Shown: positions 10,155 through 20,897 of the stretch, piece by piece
Position numbering within the stretch: position 1 is the stretch's first letter
How the letters are laid out: every line of letters begins with the position of its first letter
Source: Papilionanthe hookeriana x Papilionanthe teres
Taxonomy: Eukaryota > Streptophyta > Magnoliopsida > Asparagales > Orchidaceae
NCBI GenBank assembly: GCA_022702705.1
Contig: CM040424.1
Coordinates: 144,403,165 to 144,467,164 of the forward strand
Length of the DNA: 64,000 bases
Direction of reading: 5' to 3'
Notes under the pieces: model-generated
Databases searched by the model: none
What the model saw: only the letters and a program-made list of their open reading frames with translations
What the model was told of the DNA's origin: nothing
Translations under genes and position numbers: made by a program

Positions 10155-11684
10155 ATTTGTGTTATTTATTTTCATTGTTTTGTTGTTATTGGTGTACTGA
10201 TGTGTGTTTTGTTTAGTATTTAGTTTGATCATTGTATTGTGATGTGAACCTTGATAGTATGCAGACTGTAGTTTGTATTATTTTTCTGTTATGCATATTC
10301 AAATGTATTATTGTTGTTGTATTGATGTTTTATATGTTGCTTTGTGGTAGTGATGTGTAATAGTAAATGTTTTTATGTGTATGTTATGTCAGAGTTTTTA
10401 GTAGTGTGTACTTTAATTCAAAAACTGTTAGGAGATTATAAACCACTATTGAGAACTTCTACTTAGGAAACTACATGTTTAAAATTTTTAAAATTCCACT
10501 ATCATTTGCTATCTGTATCAGTGTGTTATTTAAGTTGGTGTGTATTTGCATTGAAAACCTCCACTACTATAGAAGTCTTTCTGAAATTTTTACTTTTCTT
10601 TGTATAAAAATTATTTTGAAAAACTAAATTTGATTTCATTTTACTCCTGTTATTTAAATTGTTATACTTGCATATTATGATATTAAAAATTCTGCAAGGA
10701 TGATATGTCGGTTTTCATTTCTCACCCATGTATCATTTCTTATGCTTAAATATTTTATCTTAACTAAAAATTAAAGTTTTTTGGGGGGGGGGGATTTTAA
10801 AAACAAAGATTTTCAAAAACCTAAAATTTTATTTGATTCTCAAGACTACTTAAAATAAATCTTATTTTTGCTTGAGAACAATTATGTACATGAAGTTATA
10901 TTAGGGGAACAAAAATTTTGAATATAGAAATGAATAAAAGAATTTAGTTAAAATTTATAGTAATCATGAAAAACTTAAAGTTAAAATTTTCTTAATGAAG
11001 AGGTGTTAAATAAAGTTAACTTATCATTAGTAAGAAGTTTTGTATTTTTGGATAAATAGAAGATTTGACTTTTATTCTTCAAAGCTTAAATTTCTTTTAT
11101 TGAAGAGTAATTTTCAAATATTATTATTATGTTTTTAAGTGAAAGATGTATATCTGACCTTTATTTTAAATGGAAGGGTGGAATTTAAAATCATTAAAGG
11201 CCTATCCAGATATAATAATCCTTGCCTTATAAAAAAAAGGAAAAAAGAAAAAGAAAAAAAAAGAGAAAAATCGTATATGAAAAGGGAGGAGAAGCTTGAG
11301 GATTTAAGGGTCTAATCAAAAATTTGTTTCATACCTAAAGTTTAAGATATAAGTTCAGAGAAAATTTAAAGCTTAAGATTATAATATAGTAAGTAAAATT
11401 ATTTTCAAATAAAGATTTTTAAGTGAGAAAAATAAGTGTTTGAGTCCTATATTTTGAAGAATCTACAAATATTGCTGAATTAGGTAGAAACTTATATTTG
11501 TCATTTTCCTTTACTTAAGAACTTTCTAAACTTTAAGTTGGTTTTAATTACTGAAATTTTTTATAAATTGGAATATTCCATTTCCAGAACAAAATTTCGT
11601 TATCTTCCTAAGAAACTCATTACATAATTTGCATGCTAAAATGTTCTATGAGATTAACTGTCACTTGAGGACAAGTAACATTTT
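10155..11684 (+). other. 3' untranslated region of element B
   Basis: AT-rich, with no supportable ORF. It contains an 11-base G run at 10783-10793 and an A/G-only tract at about 11228-11270. No tandem repeats were seen here. Confidence 0.6.
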
Positions 11685-11700
11685 GAAGTTTGGGGGATTT
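11685..11700 (+). other. Polypurine tract of element B
   Basis: GAAGTTTGGGGGATTT lies immediately before the 3' LTR start TGATACACC at 11701. This is the expected position for the plus-strand DNA primer of a Ty3/Gypsy element. Confidence 0.75.
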
Positions 11701-13440
11701 TGATACACCTAAAATATATAGTATTTTTATGCACATTTTTATACCTATTTTTAATGATATTGCACTTTAATAGAAGGTATTTTGTGTTTTTCTTGCAGGT
11801 ATGATAAAAATGGATGGTTATGATGAAAGGAACAAAATTGGATCAAATTTGGAGCAAAAAAAAATGAAAATTGAAAATTGAAATCTAAAGGAATTTGGCG
11901 CCAATTTCAAAGGATATGGGATGCAACTCTTGGTGGTAACATCCATAACTTCCTTTCGGCGGCAAGTTTGAATAAAGGGGTGCATTCTTTGGTGGATACA
12001 TTGAATCTGGACACATTTGAAGAGACACTAAGGCACCTTTTGGTTTAATTTTTAAAGAGAGTCTTAGGAATGACTAAGTGCTCTTCTACTTGCATTTTGA
12101 AGAGAGTTTTACAGTATTTTACTTTTATTTTGCGAGAGTTTTTATTAAGAGTAGGAGTAGAAAGTAGAAAGGAGAAAATGGTTGGAGTGAAGTCTTCTTC
12201 TTCCCACTTCTTTTATTTATTTTAGTTTAGTTTCTATTGAAGTTTAAAGTTTATTCTGAGTCATCAAAGTTGGGAAATCCGCTCTGAGGAGTAGTTTAGT
12301 GAAGCATTAAAGTTTCAGAAGAATTTCCTGAGTCTTGTGGAAAGAATTTTCAGATAAGTGTTTACTTTTGTTCTTACATTTAGTTTGTTAATTAATACTT
12401 GTTTTTGTTTGTTGTTTTTCTTACGGTTTTTAATTTCAAATCAATGTATTTTTGTATTTTCTCAATGCATTTTGAGCAGTTTACTTTATCTTTTTCTTTC
12501 TTAAATGGAGAAGTAATTAGTTTATGGAGAATTGTTATGGAAAGTATAAGTATTTAAAGTTGGAAGAAGTTGTGAAGATTGATTCAAACTTTATTTACTT
12601 CTTTATTTGGCCTATTAAGTTGTAGAATTTCTTGAGATTATGTAAGATCCAATGCGGTATTGTCTCATAAAATTTAGTAAGAATCACATGCAATTATATG
12701 AGTGAGAATTGTAGTCCATATAATTGAATGTAATATTGAAAGTTTTTTTTATGGAAGGGAGTAAAATTTCAAGATTTTAGAGTGACAGGCTAAAACCCCC
12801 TAATTTGGTTTGAAGTTTTTAGTTTTGTTATGAGAAGTTAGCCCCCAGTTGGTGGGAATCGAGGGAACTCTAGAGTGAGAGACTGGTATCTTCCCTGCCT
12901 AACCATGTTTAAAATGATAAAAATTTCAAATTAACCTATGATCTTTATAGAACCAAGTAAAGGTAAAGAGCACATTTGTTTCTATCTGTCACAACAAATT
13001 TAAATACTTCCACAACAATACTTTAATAATTATTACTACTTCATAAAAGGAAAGAAAAAGATATTCTAGTTAATAGTGTTGTACATACAGTGTTATTAGT
13101 TATTATAATTTCAATTTATTGCTTAACATTTTATTAAGAAAATTTCAAAAGACAAATCAACTTTTAAAACTTTTCAAAATCAAGACATACTTTCAAAAGC
13201 CATAAAAAAATAAGTAAAAAAAATAATTTTCTAATTCCTTTAAAGATTTTCATATTTTCCCTGTGGGTTCGATATCTCGGGGCTTAGTCAGAAAGTCCTA
13301 TATTACTTGATAAACGATACGTATGCTTGCGTAGTATCCACATTATAAATCAAAATCATCAGCATATATATATCCGGCGGGATCAAGTTTTTGGTGCTAT
13401 TGCTAATTTTCATATCATATTTGTAAGTATAAATATCAGG
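11701..13440 (+). repeat. 3' LTR of element B
   Basis: About 1.74 kb, starting TGATACACC and ending TATCA at 13440, which gives a 5-bp terminal inverted repeat (TGATA/TATCA). It matches LTR A throughout (inverted in the window). It contains an internal primer-site-like segment (GATCAAGTTTTTGGTGCT, 13381-13398). The GC-rich module found in LTR A is absent. The next bases (13441 on) belong to the repeat array of LTR C. Confidence 0.87.
11786..11804 (+). other. Composite splice-like box in Athila LTRs
   Basis: GTTTTTCTTGCAGGTATGA joins a pyrimidine-tract acceptor (TTGCAG) directly to a donor-like GTATG. The same box is present in LTR A (minus strand, about 4237-4256) and in the diverged solo LTR (19017-19034). 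Its conservation suggests a function; splicing is only inferred. Confidence 0.4.
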
Positions 13441-13447
13441 TGCATCA

Positions 13448-14960
13448 TAGGCTAATGGGTTTATTTATGTATAATGGGTTAGACCTAATTAGAGTTTAAG
13501 GTTGTTTAAGCCTAATTTAAGTAAGGCATAAGGGTTTAATTAGGTCTAATGGGTAAGACCTAATTAGAGTTCAAGGTTGTTTAAGCCTAATTTAAGTAAG
13601 GCTTAAGGGTTTAATTAGGTATAATGGGTTAGACCTAATTAGAGTTTAAGGTTGTTTAAGCCTAATTTAAGTAAGGCTTAAGGGTTTAATTAGGTCTAAT
13701 GGGTTAGACCTAATTAGAGTTTAAGGTTTTTAAGCCTAATTTAAGTAAGGCTTAAGGGTTTAATTAGGTATAATGGTTTAGACCTAATTAGAGTTTTAGA
13801 TTGTTTAAGCCTAATTTAAATAAGGCTTAAAAGTTAATTAAACCTAATTTTGGTAAGGTTTAATTAATTAATTAGACTAAATTAGGGTTAAATCTAATTG
13901 GTTTAAGATTAATTAAACCAAATTTAGGTAATGTTTAATTGATTAATTAGACTTAATTAGGGTTAAGTCCAATTGTTTTAAAGTTAATTAAACCTAATTT
14001 AGGTAAGGTTTAATTGATTAATTAGACTAAATTAGGGTTAAATCTAATTGGTTTAAGATTAATTAAACCAAATTTAGGTAAGATTTAATTGATAAGTCTA
14101 ATTGTTTTAAGGTTAATTAAACCTAATTTAGGTAAGGTTTAATTGATTAATTAGACTTAATTTAAGGTTAAGTAAATCTAATGTAGGTAAGTTTTAATAG
14201 TTTAATTAGACTTAATTAGGGTTAATTCTAATTGGTTTAAGGTTAATTAAATGTAATTTAGGTAAGGTTTAATTGATTAATTATACTTAATTAGGGTTAA
14301 GTCTAATTAGTTTAAGGTTAATTAAACCTAATTTTGGTAAGGTTTAATTGATTAACTAGACTTAATTAGGGTTAATTTTAATTGATTTATTATATTAATC
14401 ATAATATGATTAAAGTCAAACTTGATTTAATTAGGTCTAAATAGTGTCTTTGACCTAATTAGGGTTTGTTAAGTTAAAATTAATATGATTACGGTCTAAC
14501 TTAGTTTAATTAGGTCTAAATGATGTCTTAAACCTTATTAGGGTTTATGATTGTTTAAGTCTAATTTAAGTAAGACTTAAAGATTGATTAGGTCTAATAA
14601 GTAAGACCTAATTAGGGTTTAAGTTATTAAGCCTGATGTATTTAAGACTTAATGAATTAATTAAGTCTAATAGGTTAGGCTTAATTAGTGTTTAAAGTAT
14701 TAAGCCTAATTTAGCTAAGGCTTAATGGATTAATTAGGTTTAATGGGTTCGACCTAATTGAAGTTTGATTTGTCTTAAACCTAATGTAATTAAGTTTTAA
14801 GATGTTTAATCAGACCTAATGAAGGATTAGACTTAATTAAGGTTTGATTTGTCTTAAACCTAATGCAATTAAGGTTTAAGGAGATTAAGTTTAATTAGGA
14901 TTTTTAAAGCTTTGTATTGTCTTTAAACCTAACCTAATTAGAACTTAAGGGTTCATCTTA
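13448..14960 (-). repeat. 75-bp AT-rich tandem repeat array with internal dyads
   Basis: The best units, at 13448-13810, repeat every 75 bp (for example GGGTTTAATTAGG at about 13532, 13607 and 13682). From 13820 to about 14960 units are more diverged but keep a similar period. Each unit holds two imperfect inverted repeats: TAATTAGGTCTAA...TTAGACCTAATTA and TAAGCCT...AGGCTTA. It occupies the place in LTR C that the pentamer AT-rich array holds in the LTRs of element D. Confidence 0.85.
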
Positions 14961-16347
14961 AGTTCAAAATAGTTTAAACTTAAATATTAAGATTTTATTA
15001 ATCTTGATTATGTCTTTCCTGAATTATAGAAGTTGTTAGGATTTAATTTATAATTTTCAATTTTTATAAATTTCATCCTTAAAAAATTGTCTTTCCAAAA
15101 TTTCAAGAGTTACAAAATGTCATATTTAGGATCCAAATTCATCATCCTAAAGTTTCTGGGGATTTTCCAATTTATCTTTTAAATTAGTAATTAATGTAAT
15201 TATTTTAAAAAATAATCACAACCTAGGGTTGAAAATTGTATTTCTCTTCCTAGGGACTCTCCCCAGACTTGGAAAAATCATAGAAGGTTCCAAAGAATGA
15301 AAGAATCATTATGTGAAAATTTCATAAATTTTTGATTTATAATTAAATTCTAATAATTAAAATACTCCTAAGAGTATTTAATTAATTAAAAATTAAATAT
15401 AACTCCTTAATTCATGATTTTATTTCGACATTATTCCTCTCATTACCTTGAGTTCAGCGGTATTTTTGTCATATTTTTTATGTTTTTTCAAGACAGAAAT
15501 ATGAAATTTTGATTACTTTAAGGTTAATCTAAATTTTCTTAAATCGAAATCATCCCTAAATTACCAGATGGTGTCGCGTGTCCTCAGATCCATCGAAACA
15601 CGGCTGATCCGTTGTGGAACTCCGAACAGTGGATTAAGCTAGAATGAATCACAGTCGTACATTTCTAAAACATGAAAAATGGACGACATCCGTTCATCCC
15701 CTACATCTGGTCTAAACCCGGAAGCTGTCCATGTTTCAGGGACAAAATCTCGCTCTATTCTTGATGGATGGGAGCGATTTTTGTTCCTACAGCTTCATCT
15801 GAGAAAGAACAATCCATCCATATGGTGATGTTTGGGTTTTGAATAAATTTGTTTCATAAAGTGTGAAACCCGAGCTCGGGTTGCGTCCAAGCATCCATAC
15901 CTTTGCGCAGTTGATGGAGCTTCAATTAAATTGGTTCTGTAGCTTCGTGTTAACCTTAAGAAGCTTTCTCCTAAGTCAATTTGAGTTGAAATCAGGTCAC
16001 TGTATTATTTCGATCAGAGTGGGTCACAGTTTGGTCTTGAAGTGGGTTAGAGCCTACGGGGAGACTCAATTTAGATCTGGATTGTCTTTGTACATCTTAG
16101 GGAAGGTGTAGGAATGCTTAATTTAAATGTTTGGAGAAGTTTATTTCAGACCCTGAATATGTCCTATTTTGGGGTATTTTGGGTTGGCTAAATTGGGCTT
16201 AAACAGTGGATTTCAAGGCCTTAATCCATGGGGGATCAATTGCTTAGATCCTAGAGAGAAACTTTGATCTTCAAAGTCAATGGGATTAGGTAGTGTATAT
16301 GTCTTTCCTATTTTTGATCCCTCTCCTTGCTGCTATCGGGTTTGGCC

Positions 16348-16356
16348 TATTTTATA
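16348..16356 (-). promoter_or_regulatory. Candidate TATA box of LTR C
   Basis: The minus strand reads TATAAAATA within GGCTATAAAATAGGCC, about 1.64 kb into the LTR. It is followed by a purine-rich stretch and the GC-richer leader region, which is the same layout as the TATTTAAA box in the D LTRs. The transcription start itself cannot be seen. Confidence 0.5.
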
Positions 16357-17299
16357 GCCATGGATGGCTATGGGCAAGCTTGGGCTTGCCTAGGGGAGGT
16401 GATATCAATGTTATGATGGCTGAAGGATAAGTACAATTCACTTCCCCAAGAGTAACCCATGTTGGGTTCATCCATGGTGAGAGCTTGGTTGGAATTTTGG
16501 CCTCTCTCCATTGGCTTGTCCATGAGGTGGGGCAAATTTTATAATTGAGCTGAGTAATTCAGTTCATTTGAACATTCAAGTCATACTTTTGATTTAGGGG
16601 AAAATGACACTTAAGCCTTCCCTTTCCTTACTTTCGTGGCACATCATGATGAGGTATCCATTTAGTGAAATAAATTTGGCTTATGTTTATTGGGTGAGAG
16701 ATGGGGTGTATGGTGACTCCAACATGACCTAGTTGATCTCCTTCTGCATAAGTGAACATGTCATCCATGATTTTATAAAAGAACGACACATAATTTCCCT
16801 TTCTCATTATTTTAAAAATTAGGTAAATATGAGGTCACCTAATGATATGGAGATGGTTTAAGCCAAGATTTTTTCTGTTGGATGGCTTGTGAGGTGAGTG
16901 ATGACTCACCCATGTCATCTCTTAAGCCCTTCATGAAGGAATGACACCTCCTTCATCCTTCATGATGGTGTCATGATGGTGTTATTAACCATAGTTAAAT
17001 AATGTGTTATGGGTCATTTAATGTGTTTAATCATATGTAATGGGTCTCATGGGTCATGTGTAACCCTTATGATGTCAATTATGAGGTCATTGTTGGGTTT
17101 TAAAATTTAAAGCCATTTATTGTGTCATGTGTGATGTCACGTGTTCAAATTTATTTCATGGCTATTTAATTATTATTCCATTTTTATTTAATTATTTAAC
17201 TAATTAAAAATATTTGTAATTATAATATTAACAAAAAATTGATTAAAATAATTTTTGAATTTAATTATTTAATTAATTTTATCAATTTTTGTTCAAAAT

Positions 17300-17830
17300 A
17301 ACGTATTTTGACCAAATTTGGTTAATGTTGATTAGGGTTGACCAATGTTGACCCAGGTTGACCCATATTGTCCAATCCTAATCTAAAGATGACCAATGTA
17401 ACTTCTCCAACTTTGTAATAGTTGGGTTAGACATAAGATCCATGGGTTTTGCCATTATGGGTTTGATTTAGTCATGTTGACCAATTTTAGGGTTTAGGTT
17501 GACCCAATAGTCAGTCAATATGGTGACTTTTGGTTCTACATTGGTCATCTTGACCAATGTTGTCTTGATTAGGTCAATGTCTGACCATAAGTCCAATATG
17601 GTAGTCATGGGGTCAAAAGTTGACTAGTTTGGTCAAAATGGTGGTTATTGGGTCAAGGATTGACCAGTTTGACCAAATTTGGCCATCTGAGTCAAAGGTT
17701 GACTAGTCTGGTCAATGTGGTGGTCATTGGGTCAAGGATTAACTAGTTTGACCAAAGTTGACCATTTGGGTTAAAGGTTGACCAGTTTGTTCAATGATTG
17801 ATTAGATCAGGGTTTGTCTTTACTGATTTG
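17300..17830 (-). promoter_or_regulatory. Cluster of W-box cores (TTGAC) in U3 of LTR C
   Basis: By hand count about 21 TTGAC/GTCAA cores, mostly TTGACC or GGTCAA, lie in roughly 500 bp on both strands. Part of the cluster is a tandem repeat of about 79 bp (17616, 17695, 17774). TTGAC(C/T) is the known core for plant WRKY factors; stress-responsive transcription of the element is an inference. Confidence 0.5.
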
Positions 17831-18104
17831 ATCAATTGAAGATGTCATTAAAATTTTGGTTTAAAAGTCTTCACTAGGGTTTTACCTTAGACATTAGGGT
17901 TTAATGACAATTGGTAAGGTTTAGGAGGTCAATTTTGATAGACTTGCTTTCTTAAAATGATCTAGAAATGATCCTCACAAAGTGAGGTCAACAAATGGTC
18001 CGCCAATATGTGTGGAATACTGTATAAGTATGTCACACATGTTGGCGTTGACTGAAACAGTCTGGATAACCCAACAGAATTATCAATTTATTGTCAAAGA
18101 AATT

Positions 18105-18790
18105 TCATTTTGAAAAGAAGATGGATGACATATTCCATTAAAGAAGGTCTCATAATGCTTTTCAAAGATATTGAATGTCAGTATTGTCGATTTTAAGGAC
18201 TGCTATGTGACTTATATCCTTTCTCAAAGAAAGAGCTATAGGAATGTCATATTTTCGTGTCAGAAAGGAACCTATATCCAACAGCTGGAGAGAGAGAAAA
18301 TGTCATATAATCTCTTGAAAATGTAAAATGTTGATATGTTGGTTTTGAGAAGGAATGATATACGACTTATATCCTTTCTCAAAGAAAGTGCTATAGGAAT
18401 GCTATATTTCCGTGTCAGGAATAGACTTATATCTAATAGCTGAAGAGAGAGAGAGAGAGAGAGAGCATATCATATCATCTGTCAGAAATGTCAAATGTCA
18501 ATATGTTGGTTTTGAAAAGGAATGCTATACGACTTATATCCTTTCTCAAAGAAAGAGTATAGGAATAACATATTTCCGTGTCAAGAAGGAACTTATATCC
18601 AATAGCTGAAGAGAAAGAAAATGTCATATCATCTCTCAGAAATGTCAAATGTGGATATGTCATTTTTAGAAGGAATGTTATATGACTTATATCAGTTCTC
18701 AAAGAAAAAGCTATAGGTATGCCATATTTCCATGTCAGGAAGGATTTATATCCAATAGCTAGAGGTTATGTGTCAAGAACACTTAAAGAA
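18105..18790 (-). repeat. Tandem repeat of about 155-165 bp in the 3' UTR of element C
   Basis: About four copies. The landmark GACTTATATC recurs at about 18208, 18364, 18531 and 18684, and each copy also has a CATATTTCCGTGTCAG-like block and an ATATGTTGG block. An (AG)n run lies at 18445-18465. It lies directly upstream of the 3' LTR in the element's own direction, like the 84-bp repeats of element D, but the unit is unrelated. The short open frame 18412-18609 is within it and not supported. Confidence 0.8.
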
Positions 18791-18939
18791 AAGCGTAGCC
18801 GCTGGAGATTTGATCTTTACAAGTCAAAGGATAAATCTCATGTTAAATATCACAAGTTGTTTATCATGTCATTCTTTTAATTTAAAGTGTTTGTTTTTGC
18901 AATTTTGGACCAGTTGATGTATTATTGACATTGACCCAC

Positions 18940-20588
18940 TGAAAATATGTTAAACTTTTCATGCCTATTTTATATTGATTTTGATGATATTACACTTTAA
19001 AGAAGGGTATTTTTGATGTTTTTCTGCAGGTATGTTGATTTATGGACAATGGAGTAAAAAAATGCAAAAAAGAGCGAATTTGGAGCAAAAAGGACCAAAA
19101 TGAAGGAAATTTGATCTTGGGCGCCGACAACGAGCTCGACGGCGTCGACGGCGTGTTTTTCCTGAGAGTTCAGAAAATATTACAAGGAAGCCCACCGACG
19201 GTGAGATCGAGGCCGCTGACAGCGGAGCCCTATGAAAGAGGTCTAAGTATTCTAGAAGGCCGCCGATGGCGCACTCGAGGCCGACGGCGAGATCGACGGT
19301 TCTCTCATGAGGTACATCGAATGTGGACATTTTTGAAGGGATGCTTGGAAAACTCTTGAAAACTCTTCAACTACTTTAAAAGAAACAATTTGGGGCCGAA
19401 AGTAGGGTCACATAGTGTCAAAAAGGGAGTCCACTAGCGACCATTGTTGTTGTCTGTTATTTTCAGCGAGTGTTAGTTAGTGTTTTGTTTCCATTATTGT
19501 TTTAGATAGTGAGTTCAATTAGTGATATTTAGTGAGGAATTCTTCGAGATTGAAAGAGTGGAAGGGAAGAGAGATATTTCTTCCTCCTTGCCGTTTCGAA
19601 GAAGAATTCTGCGTGCTGAAAATAAAGGAAGAGATTCAGAGGAACTTCAAGGAGTTTGCTTGGGGAGGAATTTAAGATAAGTTGTATTTACTTATTTTAG
19701 TCTGTAAAACTTTATTTTTATATACAAAATCCAAGTTTTATCGTATCCTCTCCATGAAATCTAAGTAGTTTTTCTGTTTTTCTCCTTGTTTTGATAATTT
19801 CGTGAAATGGTGATTTGAATTAGTGTGCCAAGAAAAATATAAAAAAAGTTGTGATAATCTTTCACTTAAATCTTAATTTACTTTCAATTTGGCCAATTGA
19901 TTAGTTAAAATATGTTGAGTTTAACAAATATAGTGAATATTACATCCAAGATTCAGGGAGGTCAAAGTCCTTGAATGTAGGGTGCAAATAAATAGGGAAA
20001 TAATATTTATCAGTCGTATAATTGGAGATTTTAGAGTGACAGACTAAAATCCTCAATTTGGACCAATCATTTGGTTGCTGAAGTGTAGATGTTAGCCCTC
20101 AGGAGAGGGGAACGTGGGAGCTCCGAAGTGAGAGCCAATATTCTCCCAGCCTAGCCACAGATTCAGTAACCAAGCATAGGATTAGTCAATGTTCTTTATG
20201 CCTGGACCAAGGGTAAAGAATAGGTATGCTCCTATTTGGCACAACACATTTTAAACTAATTCTAATTATCCATTCACTTAGATTTCTTAAAGAGGAGAAG
20301 GATTTTTGCTTATATATTTGAACTTCACTTTATTGGTAGAATTAGTTATCCGTGAGTATAATTAATTTATTAAATTTTCATATTATTTTCGATTGCATAT
20401 TAGTGACAGATAGGCAAATTCGATCTATAAGTTGTGATTCTGAATTGAATTCTATAATCCTAGTCCGTAGCCTCTAAAATATTCCCTGTGGGATCGATAT
20501 CCAGGACTCCATTAGAGCCCTGTATTACTTGAACGATACATATAATTGCGTTGAAAGATAGCTCTGTGATTATTGAATATTTTTATAC
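18940..20588 (+). repeat. Athila-like solo LTR inserted in element C
   Basis: It starts TGAAAATATG and follows the Athila LTR plan: CATGCCTATTTTATATTG, ATATTACACTTTAAAGAAGG, TTTTTCTGCAGGTATG, a GC-rich island at 19110-19310, GAGTGACAGACTAAAATCC (20034-20052), and CCCTGTGGGATCGATATCC with TGTATTACTTGAACGATAC near the 3' end. No primer site, coding region or polypurine tract flanks it, so it looks like a solo LTR. The 3' end is uncertain; flanks CCCAC (left) and CACAC (right of about 20588) may be a decayed target duplication. Opposed open frames at 19040-19359 lie in the GC island and are not genes. Confidence 0.72.
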
Positions 20589-20897
20589 ACACCTTTATTA
20601 AATTAAAGCAATTTTAAATTAACACAAAGTGCGCAGGGTGGTTCAGACACATAAGGAATATCTTACAAGATTTAATTCCATTCCGAAAGATAATGCACAT
20701 AGATGGTGGAAGTCAACAATACATCATATATTACATAACGTACACTGCAAAATATTTACATATCATCATATCAGAAGCTGTCAAATTGTTTGTTTGTCAT
20801 TCTCATAACCCTGGATATAGCTAGACCTACCATAAATATATAACACTCCAAGACATTGTCTATTGAGTATATCTCAGGTGTTTGGATATTTATAGGG
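20589..20897 (-). other. 3' UTR segment of element C next to the AlkB-like pseudogene
   Basis: AT-rich. It lies between the solo LTR and the end of the AlkB-like pseudogene. No ORF or repeat was seen. Confidence 0.5.

Larger units (their letters stand above)
4339..13440 (+). mobile_element. Element B: Athila-like retrotransposon, 5'-truncated in this window
   Basis: Plus-strand order: RT (start at 4339), RNase H, integrase, long spacer, ORF3 in the env position, 3' UTR, polypurine tract, 3' LTR. The 5' LTR, gag and protease are absent and presumably lie left of element A, which interrupts B at 4338/4339. After the 3' LTR the sequence passes straight into the repeat array of element C's LTR, so B probably inserted there. 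Multiple stops and frame breaks occur in every coding region. Confidence 0.87.
13441..17993 (-). repeat. 3' LTR of element C (3' end cut off)
   Basis: It begins at 17993 with TGTTGACCTCAC on the minus strand and runs to 13441, where element B intervenes. Within it, in minus-strand order, are a W-box-rich U3 with a 79-bp tandem repeat (17800-17610), a TATA box (16356-16348), a GC-richer stretch near 15700-15550 that resembles 29500-29720 of LTR1 (GACACGCG and AATTTAGGG landmarks), and an AT-rich tandem array (14960-13448). At least 4.55 kb remain. The weak open frame at 15863-16111 lies inside it and is not a gene. Confidence 0.75.

Noticed and set aside
10783..10793. Internal G11 run as a second polypurine tract
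   Set aside because: It is about 900 bp from the LTR and T-flanked; the tract adjoining the LTR at 11685-11700 fits the role. The run may also be a homopolymer length error.
13448..14960. Telomere-related array
   Set aside because: TAAGGGTTT and TTAGGG words occur, but the plant heptamer TTTAGGG is not tandemly repeated; the unit is 75 bp with dyads.
15863..16111. 82-codon open frame
   Set aside because: It lies within the leader part of LTR C on the opposite strand to the element, has no recognisable protein content, and the sequence aligns with LTR landmarks.
19040..19359. Two opposed open frames of about 100 codons
   Set aside because: Both lie in the GC island of the solo LTR; high GC lowers stop frequency and neither resembles a known protein.
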